From contig MQRK01226294.1 of NCBI GenBank assembly GCA_001938485.1, positions 15,741 to 79,740 of the forward strand: 64,000 bases of DNA, in the 5' to 3' direction. Below, in pieces: positions 11,771 through 26,700 of the stretch. The translations under genes and the position numbers were made by a program. Position 1 is the first letter of the stretch, and the number at the start of each line of letters is the position of its first letter. The DNA is from Girardia tigrina. Its lineage: Eukaryota; Platyhelminthes; Tricladida; Dugesiidae. The notes below the pieces were generated by a model. That model ran no database searches. It saw only the letters and a list, made by a program, of their open reading frames with translations, and was not told where the DNA came from.

Positions 11771-14700
11771 CTGTTAAGAGATAAAATAATCAAAGTTTAT
11801 CGAAAAGAAAAATAAATTATATGATATCATAATTTATAATTTCATAAATAAATATCGTCATTTATATAACTTTATATATATTTTAAACATTTTATATATT
11901 TTTTCATAGTTTTATTTTTTAACAAATAAACTATCATTTCAGATAAAGTAAAATATTTTAACATTTTGGTATTTCTTTCAAAGAAAGTCGACAGGATGTC
12001 GACAATTACAATTCCAGTCCATTACAATTCTTTCAACAAGTAAAGATTAAGTTTATTTATTAAAATGAACTGATACTGACAGAAATAGTATATTTTAGAA
12101 GTATACCACACTTTCTAGATACTTTGTTTATGTAAAAGATATTGTAGAGGTTTCAAAATATTTTCATTGTTGCTATTTATTTGCAAAAACAATTCATTAT
12201 TCCATTTTTAGGTATTATGATAATTTAAAAATTATTATAAATTCAACTAAAGTGACCTGACTTACCCCATTGGATGCGATTGTCTCACATCAGACACAAT
12301 GTCTTACATATAAAATTATATACTTCATAAAATAGTTTCATATTTTCTTACAACTTTTATTGAGCACATCATCAACTTAAATATTAGATGGTTAAATAGT
12401 TGAAATTTGAAAAATACTATTTTTATTTGATATTTTATTCAATATTTCTTTTTTGTTGAAAATTGAGTTTTATTCAATTTTAACTTGGTAAAATATCCAG
12501 TACTTAGTGAATAAAAGAGAGTGTAGTGACTATAGTGTATATTTTCGTAAAGTTCAATACTAAGTGTCATGAAATTTGAAAATTCAATTAAATATAATGT
12601 AGTATTTATTAATTATTTTCATTAACTCCTCAAATGATATTTTGTAATCTTAAAAGTCATTATTTAAAGAGACTGCTATATTTTGTCAGTTCTTGACAAA
12701 TGCCCAAAATTTCAATGAATTAACTGGTCTCTATATATAATAAATAACAAGATGCAATTTTAATCCAGGTTAAATATCTAAGAAATGCAATGAAAAATAA
12801 TTATTTTTATTGATTTTGCAACAGTAATTAATAAATAAATACACCTAGCCAGGATTTGAAGTTTGAGAAAATTAAATACATATTTTTGTCATCAAATAAT
12901 TTAAAAATTTTTATATCTTAAATCGAGCAGGAAAAACGAATAATAACTCAACAATATTATATTTTTATCAACATTAAAACTCATACAGTCGAATATTTAC
13001 AGTAAAATCATGTGTGATAAGTTTGTGTTAAAAATACACTAATCATTTTATAATATCAATTTTATTTTTTGAAAATTCCTAGTGACAAAGACAGCCAAAT
13101 AAGCTTAAATTGATAAGCAATTAAAAAATATATTTTTAACGAAAAACATGCATTAAATTCAAAAAGTTTTGACAAATAAAAAAATTTTTAATTACAAATT
13201 TTAGTACATAGATTTTTTTATAAATAATAAAATATTAGTTTATTGGAATGTAATATTATATAAAAATTCATTTTTCATTATTTTAACATTACTCCACCTC
13301 ATCAAATAAATTTTAAAAAATAATGAATATAAAGGACTTTGTAAAATATTTTCTGTCAATTTGGTGGTGGACACTTCAAAAACGTGTTCAAAAAATAATT
13401 TTAATTTTATTTATTTTTAATCATCTTTAGCTCTTAGAATTATAACATTTTTTATATGTTTTATTTATAACTATTGGGAAAAAACTAGCATTTAGTAGAT
13501 TTCAGGTTTATTAGGTGTAGTTACCTACCTATTCAGAAATGTATTCATATTTATATAAAAACTATTATATAATAAAAATAATTATTATTAAATTAAAATA
13601 ATTATAAAATATTAAAATAAACATTATTATACCATGATCTCTAAAGCAATGTGCAAAACATGTTAATACAATGACAAACGGGAAAAATAATCAAGAATTG
13701 AGATTTGTACTTTTTTAAAATGCTGCTTGTTTGATGATTGTTTCGATATTATTCAAAGCTTTCAGTTGGTCAGAGAAGTCTTTTTCTTGGCACTGGAAGA
13801 AAACTCGTACATTTTTATTGCTTCAAAAGAATCTTTGTAAGTTGGTTTAGTTACTTCAGGAGTTGTTTTTTCTTCCTCGCAGTTTGACTTAGAGTCCAGT
13901 GGCTCACTCAGAGACACTGTCGCCAAGGAGGAAACGATATTGTGAGCTCCGATCCCGGCCAGTTCATTGTCGTCTAACGTGGCAGTCATCAATAAAATAG
14001 CTTCTCTTTTGAAAATTGAATACGACAAGAAAAAGCGGTTCCCAATTTTATTTTTCTAAAAAATCATACCACACTTTGAATATTAAAACAAAAATATTTT
14101 TTTTGTTCATTTATTTTTTTTAGAACCCGTTGATTAATTTTCTTAATTTTCGGCATAACGATTTTAGTATATAAATATTAATATGTTGTAAATATTGATA
14201 TTGATTTTATGTATTATTTATTTACGGATTATTTTATTTCAAGATATTTTTTTATTATTAAAAATCGAGATTTTAAAATAATTCTATTTTAAATATCTCA
14301 CAGATATCATTATCACTTAACAGTTCAGATGTTCCAATGTTGTCATCTGCAGAGAAGTAAGTTTCTGGAAGAAAATTATTCGGTATCTTCAACAAACTCC
14401 TCAACTGCTGAAAATGGTCTCAAAGTCAAGATAATCATAGGAGATATCTTCCACATCATCATTAGGGATTTCCGGAACCTTCCGAATTCCTGATTTCTTC
14501 CAGCATGATTGAATTGTTGTTTCTCTAACTTCTAGCCAGTTAAACTTTATGAGATTCAAAGCATCTAGTACAGTGGTTCTTAACCTTTTTAGCTACCGGC
14601 ACCCTTAAAATTTTCAAACAATATTCTCGCACCCCTTACCCGAAATTATTGAATTATAAAAATTGAAAAACAAACATTATTCATAACATNNNNNNNNNNN

Positions 14701-17700
14701 NNNNNNNNNNNNNNNNNNNNNNNNNNNNNNNNNNNNNNNNNNNNNNNNNNNNNNNNNNNNNNNNNNNNNNNNNNNNNNNNNNNNGGCTTTTTTGTTGTTG
14801 CTTTTCCTCAATTATTTTTATACGTGAATTTGTATAATTATAGTTTCGCACCCCCAGATATTCTAGCTCGCACCCCTAAGGGGTGCGTGCACCACCGGTT
14901 AAGAACCACTGATCTAGTAGATCAATATTGTCAATCTGATCAATCGAGCTGCTCCGACAGAGATGAACAAGATGAGAGTGAATTAAATGAAGAAGACAGT
15001 GATCAGGATGAGCATAATTCTCAATATATGTCATATAGGACGAGAGGCAGCCTAAAACATTTTAGAATTTTCGGCTTCCACAGCCGAATGCAGAAGAAGA
15101 GTTCTCACCGCGGAAGCCGCATTTCGATTATTTGTTATCGATATCATGATGGAGACGATTGTAACTCACACAATGAAGAAGGAAATCGTCGCTATCATCA
15201 GGCTTGGAAAGCTACAGATCCCTCAGAGATTCGTCGGTATATTGGTATATTGCAATTGGCCGGAGTGTTTCGTTTGTCACATGAGTCTCTGCATTCTCTC
15301 TGGAGCATTACAGATGGACGACCCTTGTTCCCAAATCTAATGACCCTACGTATATTTCAAAATTTGACTTCTATCATGCGATTCGACAATCGCGAAACAC
15401 ATAAACCCCACCGTCAGAATGATAAATCTTCGCCTATTCAGGATTGATAGACTGTATTTGTTTGACAACTGCCAAAGTATTTAAAGCCTAGTGAACCAAC
15501 CACAGTTGATGAACAGCTTCCTTTTCTAGGACGAAGCTCATTCCACCAATACATGCCCTCAAAGCTGGCTAAGTACGTTTTTAAGTTATTTATTTTCTGT
15601 TGCAGCAGTACCAGAATTAATTCTTTAGCGAAATTAATTCTTTAGCGAAATTAATTCTTTAGCGAAATTAGTTCTTTGCGAAATTAGTTCATTAGCGAAA
15701 TTAGTTCATTAGCGAAATTAGTTCTTTAGCGAAATTAGTTCCGCACCCCGTTTGAAATCGTAGAATAAAATTGTTCTCATTTCCTTCTTTTCTAACATTT
15801 CTAAAATAAAATAAATACATGTAATAATGTTGTTAAATATTCGAAATTAAATTTGCTTAAATATGTAATAAAAAGCGTGAAAACAGAATTTGATTTTTTG
15901 TGTTGTACTTAAATAAACTTTTTGTTGTTTAGTGGTGTTCTATTTCTGGTGAAACTACAATACACCTTAAATAATAACAATAAAGCCATAGAGTAAAGTT
16001 TAAGCTTTAAAGTAAATTTAAATATGAATCTATTTATTAATGATTTTCTAAATATTTCAAACAATGAATATTAAATACATTAAAAACGACATTTCTTTTG
16101 CATCAACCTAATAAATAAAATTTGAATAAGTGTGTGATGGATTTTCGTTTTCAACCGAGTAATGTGCCTATCATTAAATAAATTTACACGTTAAATTAAT
16201 TTACACGTTAAATAAATTCAGAAAAAAAACGTTTAAAAAAGATTTACATCTTATAGCTAAATATGAAATACGTCATATCCTATAAAAAACTGAAAGAAAA
16301 TCTATTGACTGGTGAATTAGTTCCGGAACTCTCCTGTGTTGTTGATTTTTCTTTGATTAAGAGGTCGGTTATACGATGCTGTAATAACCGTATGGTTAGT
16401 TTCTTGTAAAAGTGTTCATAACCACACATGCAACTCTTGTTGGAATAGGAAGTCTTTTTCAACGTTAGGGTCATTTTTAGAAAGTGATGTGCCGAGTTGA
16501 TAATATATAAATCGTTATTACAATAGTAATTCTGTTCAGTACAAGAGATTCAGAACACTGGTAATTGTTCAAAGAAAGGTCAGTGGCAAAGAAGCTAACA
16601 TATGGGTGAAAGAACGACGATATAATCTTTCTTATCATTAATTTTTGTATCAGGCTAACCAAGCTTAATTATTTTATTGTTACCTTGTTATTTATGAAAC
16701 AAAAATTCAATGATCTTTTATTTATATGTCTTTAAAACCTGTTATACGAATTATATTTTCAGTGTTTTTGCAAAGATTTTTATCCAAAAAGTATAAGTAA
16801 AAATATTTGTAAAAACTGTGTTAAAATAAAAAAACATGTCGAAAAAGAAAGAAATCAATTTTTAGAACCATGTTATTTCAAAACCGTGCAAAAAAGACCG
16901 TATAAAAAGAAAATTAGGTGTATACAGGATAAAAATAAGATGTTCTATAAATTTTAAATACTGATTTTTGTTTTTAATAAAATATAGTAATTCTGGGACA
17001 TATAAAAATTCAATAATCTAAATGATAGATAATCATTTGAATATTTGCCTTTCAAATATTGATTTTATTTATTCATTATTTTTTACAAATTTAAGAAAAT
17101 TAATCACGTCTTCTAAGCATTAACACTGCCCAATCTACACTGAAGATAATTAGAGATAAATGTTGACTGTTAGAATTTAGACAGTTGTCGAATAAACCAG
17201 ACAAGCACACTTAAAATACAGCAGCCTAATAAAATATTAAATCTTAAATGATCGATAATGAAAATTCCCCGCAAATTTGTTGATAGTAAGTGTAATTTCA
17301 ATATTCTTTTATTCATTGGGCCCAACTGTTTCAATTGCTATTTGACTTCTATTTACGACACTTAGTAACCCAAACATTCGAATAAATAAATTATTAACAA
17401 ATGAAATAAGGAGAAACAGTAAAATTATTATAATAAAATAAATAAGATAAATATAATTATACAAACACAGTGTATTTATTTTGGAACACTGTTAACCTTT
17501 TCTGTTGTATTAAGTATATTTAAAGTGTTTGATATGAAATGGTGCCTTAACATACATTTCGAACAAAGAAAATTGAAAAAATTAATACTATCTTAATTTT
17601 ATTGCGATCAACTTTGTCGATTCCAATCAATATTTCCACTTGAACAATTAAATCAAGCAATTTCGCCAAACGATAAAGGTCGACCGTACTCTCCAAAAAT

Positions 17701-20700
17701 TACTAAGCTGACTATTTCAAGGACTCGGTTTGGTAGCTTTGGTGCATCTGGTATACTAGACATGGATTTCACTCTATCAATTATTTCATCCTCTTTAGAA
17801 CGAACTACGTGGGATTTCCTTCAATAACTATGACTTGCTCCAACATTAATTATTCAATTCAACAACCAACCGATTTTTTACAAATGTGGAATCCAGAAAC
17901 TGTTAGACGTTGGGAGGCTGTTATAAATATTTACGGAAAATATTTTGTAGATTAATTGTTTTCTAATTTTAAATTAAACAAACTTCTACTCAAGTTAATA
18001 GTAATTTTTGATCAATTAAATATTTTTTATACTAGTTAAATAACTTCTGTAATTAACTACAACACATGTATGGAATAATTAATTATAAATTAATTTAAAT
18101 TATTAATTTAATAAAGAATTTGCAAAGTTCTTAAAAATTACTTTCTTTATATATTTTATTTTATATATTAAAGAAAAGATATGCCAAATATCAAGAACTA
18201 CAACAATAGCTGTAACCATTTATAACATTTTTACTAAAATTAAAAATATAAAAAAGTTTAAGAAATATTAAACTTATTAAATTATAAAAGAAAACAAAAA
18301 TTTCATAATAAAGTTTATTACAGAATTTTATCATTTCTACTGAATGGATCAAATTACCTAATATTTTTCTGTAAACCATAGGCGCCAGAACCGGGGATGC
18401 TGAGGGGGCTGGAGCCCCCCAGATTTTGACAATAAAGGCTAATGGATGCATCTGCCCTCCGGGCAGTTATATATGAAAGTGAAATTTATTATGTTAAAAA
18501 TACACTGGACATACTTGTTTTGTCCAACTAAAAAACAGACATGAGGTTTTTTATTATCATCAGAACGTTAGTTTCTGAAGTATGTTTTAATGATTATAGT
18601 TAAATAAATATGAGTGTTTTAAGCTACATGGTGGGATCTAATTCTTTGCGTTAGAAGCCTACTACAGATAGTTTTGTATACACCAAAGGTTGACACTATT
18701 TCCTACTTGTTGCATAGAAATATTATTTCTTACATCGGTTTCATGTTATGGTTTCTAATAGAAGCCAATTTAGAAACAATAGAAACTTTCTATAGTTATT
18801 ATTCTAAAGTTTGGAGTATTTTTTTGATTTTTAATGACGGCTATACAATGCTGATTTTCTAATCAGCTTCTTTAGTAAATTAAATTTTATTTAAAATACG
18901 TAAACTAATGTCAGATTCATTGTGTTTTAACGTATCGAAATGTGGATGTTTTGCACTTATTGAACTTTTATAAATCAATTAAAGCATGTCAAAACGCCAA
19001 AATTCGTTGTTGCAGTTTCTTACCACACCAGTAAAACGGTTCATCAAACGTTCTTATTCAGCTATGAAAAGACTCAAGACGTACTTAAGGAGCTCAATGA
19101 CGCAATCTCGTGTTGCTAAATTGCCACAAGGAAAGGACAGACGAATTGAATATTCTTGCAATAGCAAGAATATTTATGTTTGGCAACCCTCACAGGAAGG
19201 TCTTTTTAGAGCATATTGTTAACTCTATCATTTAAATAAAATTTAAGTAGTTTCTAGGCTTCAAAAATAAACTCGATCCTGTACCTTGTGGGATCTGTTT
19301 TTTCTCCTTTTCACCTCCCCAGATGTAAAACCGTTCCGTCACCTATGCTGTAAACCGTCCCACAACGATAAGGTCCTGGTGCATAAGTGACAATATCGAC
19401 TCTTTAATTTTATAACGTAATCTAAATTCTTTCAAAGAATGGATTGAGGTAAGTTTGAATAGTTTATAAACACTTATATACCAAAACACCCCACCAGAGA
19501 CTTATCACCACGAAGCTGCGAGCACTCTGCTAATAACAGAGTATACACTAACATTTGCTGTGGAATCGGAAAGAGTCTTCTCTTCCAATACATACTTATG
19601 TCATAAGATACACTCCAATTTGTATAAAAACACTGTTTACAAATTATCTTCGATACCCTTAAACCTTTGGTTTAATTAATTAAGAAGAAAAAAACAGACC
19701 CCCAAAGTATAAGATCGAGTTTATTTTGACGCCAAGAAACTACTTAAATTTTATTTAAACGACTGACTTTTTTATTGTAAAAATAAAATTATATATTGTT
19801 TACGAATATTTATCATTACACAATATTGATTTTTCATAAAATAGTTGTTCAGTGGTTTTGGAAGTAGTATGGTCTTATTTTTAAACACTAGGGTGTACTC
19901 TAAATATATTTGAACATTAGCTGATTAACTGTTATTTAGTTTTAGTTTGGTTTCCAAAAAAGTCGGAAACATATTGAACTATACAATATATCTCTTGTCT
20001 TTGAATGTAAAAAATATATTCTCCATTCCGGCATATACCGGGACTTAGAAAAATGTAATACTGAAATCCCAGGATTGGAACCCCTATAGAAAACTGTAAG
20101 TACCCTTCTATGGAAGTTTTAATTTTTTGTGGTTCTCATTCATGCGATGTTGACGTTTCGGCTAAATAAATAAAATAAAATATTTGAACAAAGTCTATTT
20201 TAAAAATATGTGAAATATTTACTGAAACTGTTTTAAATAAAATAAATTAATTTAGAATTATTATTTCCATATAGTTATTAATTTGTAAAAAATATGTAAA
20301 AATTATTTAATTGATAAAAAAACCATGCTAAACATACTAGGAATTACATGTTTTAATATTACGAATCACCTATATATATATATATATATATAAGAATCGA
20401 TTACCATTCTTATAAAAACAATAATTTGTTTATTTCATTTTAATATTCTTCAAATGATGATGCGTCAATAGTTCTGTTGAAATATTTAAATGAAACACGA
20501 TTTGAATTCTTTCTGATACGCCATTACTGAATATTTAGTTAGTATTTAATCATAATAAATATGTACATTTTTAAAGACTGATAAGTTTAATGACATAATC
20601 AGTTTTATATGGCTCAATTTGATTGTATTTCTCCAATGTTAACCGAATAAATATTAACAGAATAAAATATTCAGAAAAAATAGTTTTTGCTTCTTTTACA

Positions 20701-23700
20701 TGGCAGAATATATCAGTTCATTAGAAAATCAAAGACTTAACTGAGTAATCATCAGAATTAGAGGAAAAACTATTTCAATGAATATTCTAAGAAGAGCAAG
20801 GAAAGTATTTGGCGAGAATACTTCTATCAGACTGATGACACGAAACCTACAAGTATTTTTAGTTTGTGAAAATAATTTAATTGGCAAAATAAATGAAAAT
20901 CCTATAGACGTAGAAATGTTAAAGGCAAGAAGGAAAGGAAAGAAATAACTCACAGTAAGAAATTTCTCAAATTACTTTACGTGATTCATTTGTTACTCAA
21001 AAATAATTGGTTCAAGAATTAAGGGAATTTGGAAGTAATCCATGCTGGAATGACATTAGAAAACTTTTGAAAATATGAAATATTCCAGAAAACCTTTCGT
21101 CAAAGTTCATATTGAAGAAATTCAGTTAAAAACATTGACTTGTACCCATCTTATTAACGACAATTCAATTTTTATATGACATTGGTGTAAGTTTACACTT
21201 AATAAAAATTATGGCAATTCACCAAAACTACAATGGCCCTTAAAACTAAAAGTTAATTGAGATTTACATGTATGTATCAAAATTTAATGTTTTGAAACAT
21301 TCAATATATTAAGATACAACAAAAAATTTAATTTATTATATACATATATATATATATATATATATTACTTAACCAATTACAAAACATGTAATTTACTGTA
21401 ACGCATGTTGTTTTTGCCTTCAAAGATTTTAAATGAAATAAATCATGTGAATTTAATTATAAAAAGCATTTGCTTCAGAAGTTGAATGTCAGAGACCAAA
21501 CGCATAATAAATATTAACGCCAAAATAAATTTTCAATCGTGAATAACTTAAATTATAACCCAAAATATTTTTAATGTCTTTAAAAGTACATCAATGAATA
21601 GAGAAATTAAATTTGGAAACAGTTTTTAAAATTTTTATTTGAACTCCCAAAATCTTTTGATTACCAAATAATATATGTATAGATTAAAAAATGATTGTTT
21701 ATCATTTAAAATAAGAGAAAACGATGAAATTATTTTGAAAGTAAACATAGGAAAATTGAAACATGAATACCTTAGTTTTATTTTCTATACCTAATCTCAA
21801 ATTATTCATTTTTAAAAAATGAAATAAAGAAAATTTCTATTAAAATGATGAAAGAAATGTTAAAATTAATATACATCAATAAATAATACTGATATATTAT
21901 TAGTAAAAGTTAACAAATTCAAAATATTCCATTGTTTTACTGTACGATGCAGTACTTAGGTTCCCGAAGAGACTGACCAAGATGCAGTTGATACTCGTTG
22001 CTCGGGTATTTGGTACTGGACCCATATTTTAGTAGATAATATTAGTTGCTGTTGAGATGCTGGCTGTTGGGCAAAATTGCAACAATCAGGACCTCTTGAC
22101 TGTACGGGGACTCCTCAGTCGAAGGTGTTGTCCGAAAATTTCATGGGTGCTCATGCACCGGCTCGACCCAGTGGTCAGCCGTCGACATACGCTCGGATGT
22201 TTGTTTTCCAACCAGTCGCCATAAGTGCGGCGATAATCCCCGTCTCAGTTAACGGTCGGCTCGGTCAACTCATCGGTTTGCGACCTGATAATCCACTCGA
22301 TACGTTCGACTGCGTTGCTCGTGTAAAGTTCTCCCAAGTGAGATGTCGGTGGATTCTGTCAGATCGAGTTCATTGCTTGTGACATAATGTGATTCAACAA
22401 ACGTCGTGATAGTTTTATTTACCAATTTTGATGAAATGAAAATAATGGTAACACACTAATTTAAGCCTCCCCTGACTGAACGGATAACTGAGTATTGTAG
22501 AGACTATAGTACCAGCATTGGCGTACAGGTTAGTGAGTTATAGATTTTGTATCGGGTAGAAACCAAAAATAGACAATACAGAGCCTACTGACTTTCTCAC
22601 ACGGCTTAAGATGCAAGAATGCGATCTTTCAGTGCACGGGAACGCTTTGGTTTCCCAGTCAGAAAGGACCAGTCATGATCCCTCGTACCGTGATTCTGTA
22701 GAGCTTTGGCTGTGTTAACAAGTTTCGTACAATGAGTAAAGGGACACCGAAATATCCCAACATCATTTGTATTACTTAACTGAAAGTCGAGAACCACCCT
22801 TAGAATCACTCTTGGGTCCGTCTCCGCGGTACCGCCGAGGGGCACTGATACATCATGCATCACGATCGGGTTCGAAGATTTTGTACATCCTTCATCTGCG
22901 TTATTTTCTGAGGAACTAGTACCACTGGTATTGCCTTCGGTTCGGCGATCGAACAATAAATGTCTCTTTAACCATCCATCCGTTTTATACGTCTTATGAC
23001 AATTTTCCATGGGATATCGGAAAGGTTTGTCACCAATCTGACGCTGTGGCGTCGTGACTGTATGCACGTTTTTGATGTGTCTTCTTAGTTCCTTCTGTTC
23101 GCAAAAGCTTTGAAACAAGAAGGATACATGCATTGCACTCTTTTGATACACGGCTGGAGCATTTTCGGGTACTTTTTTCTTTGTTCAAGAAAAAATGCAA
23201 AGAATTTTCAAATTTGACTATGGGTAAAAGTAATTTGACTCATAAAAAATTCTGCTTTAATTGTTTAAGAAAAGATCATACCTTTAAAAATTGTTTAAAA
23301 CAAAGTTTTTGTAGAAAGGAATGTTGCAAATATGGATTTTAATAATCCAAAAGAACAAAGAGAAAATACACTGATGACGAAAACGGGAAGTTCATAGAAT
23401 AGACTAACGTATATTTTGTTGTGAACCGTCTCAGTCATTTTGTAACATAATGACAAGGAGTTTCTAGTTAACACATAGGTAAATAAAACACATGCTGAGA
23501 AGAAGTAAAGTATGAAATTGGAGAATGGTTTCAAAGAATTTGGAACATTTGAAAGAGATTTAATTTCAGATAATTGGAAAGAAATAAAATGTCGATGTTT
23601 TGATTTGAGCAAACCAATAACATAAACGATCAAAAAAGTTAGAGGAATAAAAAATGATCCAATTGCAAGATTGACACCTTTGTGAGGGACTTGAGTTGGA

Positions 23701-26700
23701 AAAAAGCCGTCAATGAGAGCAAATTCGATTCAAACAGAAGTGATTCAGACCCTGTGTTTCGCAGAAATATAAATAGAAAATTTTTTACAGAAATATTTGG
23801 AAATAGATGATTTTAATAATCCTGTTGGGAACACCAGAAAAGAAAATAAAATTGATGGAGATTGTCTTGAGGTTGAATTACCTTTAGTTGGTGAATCAAT
23901 TAGAAACTACTCTGATAATCGAAGACAAACCGTTTTTAAAGATTGACTGCCTTGATTAGATAATTAATATTTTATTTTTGAAATTTTTTTTGTTTTAAAT
24001 TTTTATTACCATAAATTTATTTGTCTAATTCTGAAATATATTTTGAAAAAAAAGTTATTAAATATCGCTTTTTGATCCTGACATAGTGAATACTCGTAAG
24101 GAAGTTTCGAAATGTATAAACGAATAAATAAACTTTATGTACTTGAAACCGAAAAAAAAGAAGATGAAGATTTACTTTCGATTTACATTAACAAACACTC
24201 TAATTGATGAAATATTATAAATAATAATATATTGTTGTTATTCTTAATTTTAATAATATAAATTCTTTTTAAATATCTTTACTTTATTAAAAAAATGAAC
24301 ACCATTTGTAACATTTATTGTTATTGATTTCGGCAGATACCCGCCATCCGAGAGAAGTTTGTGCTTTGATCTTGTTTATAAATATACTTGTAATGAGTGT
24401 AACGTCACATACATTGCAGAGACATCTCATCATCTTTTCAAACGCATCAAAGAGCACAGTCGATTGGATAATGGGAGCAATATATAAAAAAATAAAATGT
24501 AAAAAGAAAATCGAAGAAATTGATTTTCAAATTCTGTGCAATCGATTTAAAAATTATTGGTAGAGAGTAACGTGTGAGGCTTTTGAGTAACAAAGCTAAT
24601 ATAAACTTTTCTGTTATATGAGCCTTGCTACGCAGTAGTAAATCAAATAAAATTGGGTAAAAATTTAAATATAATAATTTTAATTAATAATATTATAATT
24701 GATAAACGAGTAAACAGATGAGTCGAAAGATTGATCAGAAAAGGAAAGTAAGTCAATCAGAATAAACTATATAATCTTACAATGTTTAATAATTGTTATC
24801 AACAGATATTGTACGTAGATGAGTTTTTCTTTAAGGAGGATTGTACTCAATATCTTGTCTTATAAAGTTGAGATTTGAGACATCTGATCCTGTATCTCTA
24901 TAATGGGATTTTTGAGAGGAAATAAAGAAAAAAATAATTGAGTAATTTTGTTGCTTTAAGGAAGAGCTTGATTGTTGTTTCGTATTTATACAAGAAATAG
25001 ATGGTTGAGATTTGTCTCCTTAGATTGATGAATACGAGAATACTATAGTTGAGAAAAAAAATACAAATTCATATCGTAAATTGGTTATTAATCTGTAATT
25101 TTGTAAACTTTTAAATCGTAAATATGGCTGTAAGAATTATTCATTAAAAAATCGAAACTAGAAGAAATATTTATTTTCAATCAAAATTAAATTATGCGCG
25201 TAATTTATAATTACGTTGATTGATTTAAACAATTTCAGGAGTCTATATAATCATATAATGGATCCTTTATATATTTATAAATAGAGATATGAATTTAAAT
25301 ATAAATATGTATTGATATTAATTTAATTATCCTAACAATGGCAATATCGACTTAATCGATATTGTCATATGTATAATTTTAATTATGAAAAATAATAATT
25401 ATAAATAACAAAATGACGAAATTATAATAATATTAAATTATTGTGTAATAATTTATTATTATAATAATATAATATAATTAACATAGAGGACGCGAACTAA
25501 AAAATATTTTAATATACTAATATAATTTTATATAAATAAATATACTAGATTAAATGTAAATAAATGATACGATGGACACATTATGCTCGTGTAGCTTATT
25601 TAAAAAGATCCATGGGCCTGAAAATTATTATTCAACTTCTCTTTTAAACATTTTCAAACAGAGCCTTTTTGACATGATTAATTGCACAATCATCACTTTC
25701 CTATAGGAGCTGCAGAAACTAATGTAATTTAGTCTGAAGATGTCGGGTAATCCACCAAAATTAATAAAAATAAATTTTACAAAATGTTGTTCAGTTTTTT
25801 AAATCGTCGTTTTTACATTCCATATTTACTTTATGTTAAATTATTTAATAATTATATTGTTCAATTTTAGAGAATGACTTAGGATAAAGATATTGTGAAT
25901 ATTTTCAAAATCTAACTTTTATTACCATTTTCCCTAAAAAATATCATTCGCATTTTTAGAGACTTCCACCAAATGATTGTCTTTATTTTATAAGAACCCT
26001 GATATAGGATATTGCTTTAATTAATTTGACAATAATACGTCAACGAGAGATAATGAAAATAGTAAAATGCAAAAACCTTAATTTATTTGGGCATGTATTT
26101 TAGTGATTGTAACAAAATAATTAAAAAATAATAAGAATTTTCAACAAATAATTTTAGTTTTTCCTCTATTTAAAATTGCACTGCTTTGGAAAAGTAAAAC
26201 AGCTTCAATATTAAATATATTTAATTTCAATTTTCTTTTATTGTTTATTAATATCAATTTTTAATAAAAATTGTATCATTAGAGCAATTAATTTTTCTCA
26301 AAATATTAATGATTTATGATCAAAGTAAATAAAGAGTATTCTACGACTTTTTTTAAAATTTGCTTTATAATATCTATATCTATCTATATATATATAACTT
26401 TTAATTTAAAATTAAATAGAAAAGTTATTAGTGACTTATAAATAATATGTATCACATACCGTCGCATAGAAAAGCTGGTTCACCACCATTACCATCAATT
26501 GGAGTAAAATAGGGGCACTCAGTTTCAACTTTTGAGCACCATTCTGGACAACTTTTAACGCCAATCAAGGCAGATTGACTCATCGAATTTCTGTCAGTTT
26601 TGTCATCATCCGATGTTGCTGTCATTGAGTTTGGAAGAATTACAGATATAAATAAATCAAATTTATGAGTACAAAGCCACTGTTTATAAGCAATCTAGAT

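Noticed and set aside
20729-20953. 74-codon minus-strand ORF, hydrophobic
   Set aside because: Reverse of a weak plus-strand coding-like stretch; neither strand could be assigned.
22077-22382. 101-codon plus-strand ORF
   Set aside because: No domain, composition-driven, and adjacent to a minus-strand zinc-finger frame in the same GC-richer block.
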